Shown here: positions 4,684-6,667 of the stretch, in pieces
Position numbering within the stretch: position 1 is the first letter of the stretch
Layout: every line of letters starts with the position of its first letter
NCBI GenBank assembly: GCA_905373425.1
Contig: CAJPST010000121.1
Coordinates: forward strand, 1 to 6,667
Direction: 5' to 3'
Source: an uncultured Mesocricetibacter sp.
Lineage (GTDB): Bacteria; Pseudomonadota; Gammaproteobacteria; Enterobacterales; Pasteurellaceae
DNA: 6,667 nucleotides
Made by a program: the position numbers and the translations under genes
The notes under the pieces: model-generated
What the model was told of the DNA's origin: nothing
Database searches by the model: none
The model's input: only the letters and a program-made list of their open reading frames with translations

Positions 4684-6195
4684 CTATTCCACATCTTCCT
4701 TCGCCCATTCTAATGAGCGTCTAACCGCTTTTTTCCAGCCTTTATAACGACGTTCACGTTTTTCTTCGTCGTTATCAGGAGTGAAAGTACGTTCTACACG
4801 CGCTTTGTCGTAAAGTTCATCTAAATCTTTCCAGAAGCCAACAGCAAGGCCTGCAAGATAAGCTGCGCCAAGAGCTGTCACTTCTTTCACTACCGGGCGT
4901 TCAACATTCACATCTAAAATATCTGCTTGGAATTGCATTAAGAAGTTATTGTTGGTTGCACCACCATCTACACGTAAATATTGTAAGCGTTGGCCTGAAT
5001 CCGATTGCATTGCTTCTAATACGTCACGGGTTTGGTAAGCGATAGACTCAAGAGTTGCACGAACAATATGATTACGGTTTGCTCCGCGAGAAAGACCTAA
5101 AATCGCACCACGTGCATACGGATCCCAATATGGTGCACCTAAACCGGTAAAGGCTGGTACGACATATACACCATTGCTATCCGGTACTTTTTGTGCGAAG
5201 TATTCGGAGTCATGGCTGTCATGAACAATTTTAAGTTCATCACGTAACCACTGAATAGATGCACCAGCGATGAATACGGAACCTTCAAGGGCGTATTCCG
5301 GTTCACCTTTTGCGTTACAAGCGATAGTAGTTAATAAACCGTTTTTAGAGGTAATGGCTTTATCACCGGTGTGAAGTAACATAAAGCAGCCTGTACCATA
5401 GGTGTTTTTCGCTTGACCTGCACGTGTGCAAAGATGACCGTAAAGTACAGCTTGTTGGTCGCCTGCGATACCTGCTACAGGAATACGCACACCTCCTTTA
5501 CCCCCGATGTTTGTTTGACCATACACTTCGGAAGAATTACGCACTTCAGGCAACATAGAGCGTGGAATATTTAATAATTCCAACATTTTGTCATCCCATT
5601 TTTTCGTATGAATATTAAACAACATCGTACGGGATGCATTGGTATAATCGGTTACATGCACACGACCCTGTGTTAATTTCCATACAAGCCAAGTATCCAC
5701 AGTACCGAATAATAACTCGCCACGCTCAGCTTTTTCACGTGCACCCGGTACATTATCTAAAATCCATTTCACTTTCGTACCGGAGAAATATGGATCCACG
5801 ACTAAACCGGTGGTATTGCGGATATATTCTTCGTGACCATCAGCCTTAAGCTTATCGGTAATATCCGCAGTACGGCGACATTGCCACACAATTGCGTTAT
5901 AAACCGGTGTTCCGGTAGCTTTTTCCCACACAATGGTGGTTTCACGTTGGTTAGTAATACCAATTGCTGCAATTTCATCAGAGGTAATACCGGCTTTTGC
6001 AACGACTTCATTTAATGTTGAACTTTGTGTTGCCCAAATTTCCATCGGATTATGCTCTACCCAGCCAGCTTGTGGATAGATTTGCGTAAATTCTCGTTGT
6101 GCGATTTCAACGATATTCGCATTGTGATCTAATAAGACGGCACGGGAGCTTGTGGTACCTTGGTCCAAAGCAATGATATATTTTTTGTTTGTCAT
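4684..6195 (-). CDS. glpK: Glycerol kinase
   Basis: This enzyme phosphorylates glycerol with ATP to sn-glycerol 3-phosphate, trapping glycerol in the cytoplasm. It has 503 residues, the usual length for the family. Visible landmarks are the phosphate-binding DQGTTSSRA at 11-19, substrate-contacting NQRE at 82-85, W104 and Y136, catalytic D246 in GIAGDQQA, and the second-domain segment RVDGGATNNNFLMQ at 408-421. Both FGGY-kinase signature regions are present, near 137-149 and 364-388. The GGKGGVR loop at 231-237 corresponds to the fructose 1,6-bisphosphate site of E. coli GlpK, so that allosteric control may be kept. The C-terminal region that contacts the PTS protein IIA-Glc in E. coli is divergent here, so inhibition by IIA-Glc cannot be assumed. 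The ATG at 6195 follows AAGGATA. The gene is divergent from a glpF-like gene rather than in the glpFK order of E. coli. Confidence 0.97.
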   Translation of the reverse strand: MTNKKYIIALDQGTTSSRAVLLDHNANIVEIAQREFTQIYPQAGWVEHNPMEIWATQSSTLNEVVAKAGITSDEIAAIGITNQRETTIVWEKATGTPVYNAIVWQCRRTADITDKLKADGHEEYIRNTTGLVVDPYFSGTKVKWILDNVPGAREKAERGELLFGTVDTWLVWKLTQGRVHVTDYTNASRTMLFNIHTKKWDDKMLELLNIPRSMLPEVRNSSEVYGQTNIGGKGGVRIPVAGIAGDQQAVLYGHLCTRAGQAKNTYGTGCFMLLHTGDKAITSKNGLLTTIACNAKGEPEYALEGSVFIAGASIQWLRDELKIVHDSHDSEYFAQKVPDSNGVYVVPAFTGLGAPYWDPYARGAILGLSRGANRNHIVRATLESIAYQTRDVLEAMQSDSGQRLQYLRVDGGATNNNFLMQFQADILDVNVERPVVKEVTALGAAYLAGLAVGFWKDLDELYDKARVERTFTPDNDEEKRERRYKGWKKAVRRSLEWAKEDVE

Positions 6196-6326
6196 GGTGC
6201 TATATCCTTAATGTGATTGACACACGCATTAAATGAATGGAGAAATTTTGAGCTTAAACGAACAAATTGCCAAGAAAGATTTCTTTAATGAAATCATTAC
6301 GTTAATTATCATATGGAGATTCTCTT
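6196..6326. promoter_or_regulatory. Divergent glpK/glpF regulatory region
   Basis: This 131-base spacer must hold the promoters for both genes. The ribosome binding sites are clear: AAGGATA before glpK on the minus strand, and GGAG at 6315-6318 before the glpF ATG. I see no convincing -35/-10 pair for either gene. TTTAAT on the minus strand at 6228-6233 is a possible glpK -10 with a poor -35. AACGAACA at 6257-6264 resembles one half of the E. coli GlpR operator, and TGTGA at 6213-6217 one half of a CRP site, but neither has a good partner half. Control by glycerol 3-phosphate and catabolite signals is plausible from family knowledge, not shown here. Confidence 0.45.
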
Positions 6327-6629
6327 ATGAATGCCTATTTTGCGGAATTTTTTGTAACAGCCCTCTTAATTCTACTAGGTAACGGTGTAGTAGCCAACGT
6401 ATGTTTAAATAAAACGAAAGGGCAAAGTTCCGGTTGGATTGTGATTACAACAGCATGGGCGTTTGCTGTATATGTGACCGTCGTAGTAACCGGTCCTTAT
6501 AGTGGCGCACACTTAAATCCGGCGGTAACCCTTGGGCTGGCAATGAAAGGAACCTTTGCTTGGGAAATGGTTATAGGCTATATTGCAGCACAAATTGTGG
6601 GCGGTATGTTAGGTGTAGTGGTACACTAA
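6327..6629 (+). pseudogene. glpF: Glycerol uptake facilitator (MIP/aquaglyceroporin), 5' part, prematurely stopped
   Basis: The 100-residue frame is the N-terminal part of an inner-membrane glycerol channel. It shows helix 1 (about 4-24), the KTKG linker at 29-32, helix 2 (about 36-54), the first pore motif NPA at 64-66 within SGAHLNPAV, and helix 3 (about 78-99). Full MIP proteins have six helices and two NPA motifs, so more than half is missing. The frame ends in GVVVH and TAA, where relatives continue with aromatic and hydrophobic residues. GNGVVANVCLNKTKG resembles the subfamily found in lactic acid bacteria more than the E. coli GlpF type. Residue 10 is Val where the family has the conserved Gly of the AEFxGT motif. 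GGAG lies eight bases before the ATG. I infer an inactivated gene, by frameshift or by insertion near 6618; the window ends too soon to decide. As written, it cannot make a channel. Confidence 0.75.
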
Positions 6630-6667
6630 TCCCGCAGTCCTCAATAGGTGGTAAAATACCATCAACA
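6630..6667. other. Sequence after the glpF stop, unexplained, truncated by the window edge
   Basis: No obvious MIP-family continuation is readable here. One other frame stays open from about 6617 to the end and encodes GTLIPQSSIGGKIPST. The third frame gives WYTNPAVLNRW and stops at 6652. The segment contains an inverted repeat, TGGTA-AAA-TACCA, at 6649-6661. It could be the edge of an inserted element or shifted glpF sequence. Confidence 0.3.

Noticed and set aside
5634..6015. Several 60-71 codon frames over glpK on both strands
   Set aside because: All overlap the continuous 503-residue glycerol kinase and carry no recognisable domain or ribosome binding site.
6213..6228. CRP site beginning TGTGA in the glpK/glpF spacer
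   Set aside because: The right half (CACGC) does not match TCACA at the required spacing, so only one half-site is present.
6284..6312. glpF promoter TTTAAT-N17-TATCAT
   Set aside because: The start point would fall at about 6319, beyond the ribosome binding site, so the transcript could not be translated normally.
1..6667. CRISPR arrays, tRNA or rRNA genes, defence or phage genes
   Set aside because: No regularly spaced repeats, cloverleaf-like segments or phage or defence proteins were seen on either strand.

Overview
The window looks like a chromosomal segment from a Pasteurellaceae bacterium of the Haemophilus/Aggregatibacter branch. The evidence is Haemophilus-type DNA uptake signal sequences (AAGTGCGGT core; two exact and two one-mismatch copies), a moderately AT-rich composition, and proteins closest to that group's style: a secreted ATP-dependent DNA ligase, YgiW-type OB-fold proteins, a cystine/polar amino acid ABC importer, and glycerol kinase. 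Assignments rest on motif reading and memory of family members; no search was run.

Layout. (1) 40-867, plus strand: an exported Lig E-type ATP-dependent DNA ligase, ended by a terminator built from two inverted uptake signals. (2) 868-1180: a gene-free leader with a TTGACA promoter candidate, a QseB/PmrA-like direct repeat and a 16-bp inverted repeat. (3) 1181-1983, plus strand: two tandem YgiW-family periplasmic OB-fold genes. The first is intact. The second is lipoprotein-like and carries an apparent one-base deletion inside its signal peptide. A strong symmetric terminator (2000-2038) separates them from the convergent genes. (4) 4307-2054, minus strand: a compact three-gene ABC import operon (binding protein, permease, ATPase) with a promoter candidate near 4346-4375. 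(5) 4308-4683: a gene-free spacer holding that promoter, two short palindromes, the glpK terminator and an uptake signal. (6) 6195-4684, minus strand: complete glpK. (7) 6327-6629, plus strand: the first 100 codons of a divergent glpF-like glycerol facilitator, which stops prematurely 38 bases before the window ends.

How the genes work together. GlpF and GlpK would form the glycerol entry-and-trapping pair, here divergently arranged and probably with a damaged facilitator. The ABC operon would import cystine or a related amino acid. The YgiW-type pair are envelope-stress-type periplasmic proteins; their family often sits beside qseBC, which is not visible here. The exported ligase is plausibly linked to extracellular or incoming DNA in a naturally competent host.

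I see no clearly undescribed system. The observations most worth a second look are the frameshifted lipoprotein signal peptide, the QseB/PmrA-like box in front of the YgiW pair, and the broken glpF with unrelated-looking sequence at the window edge.
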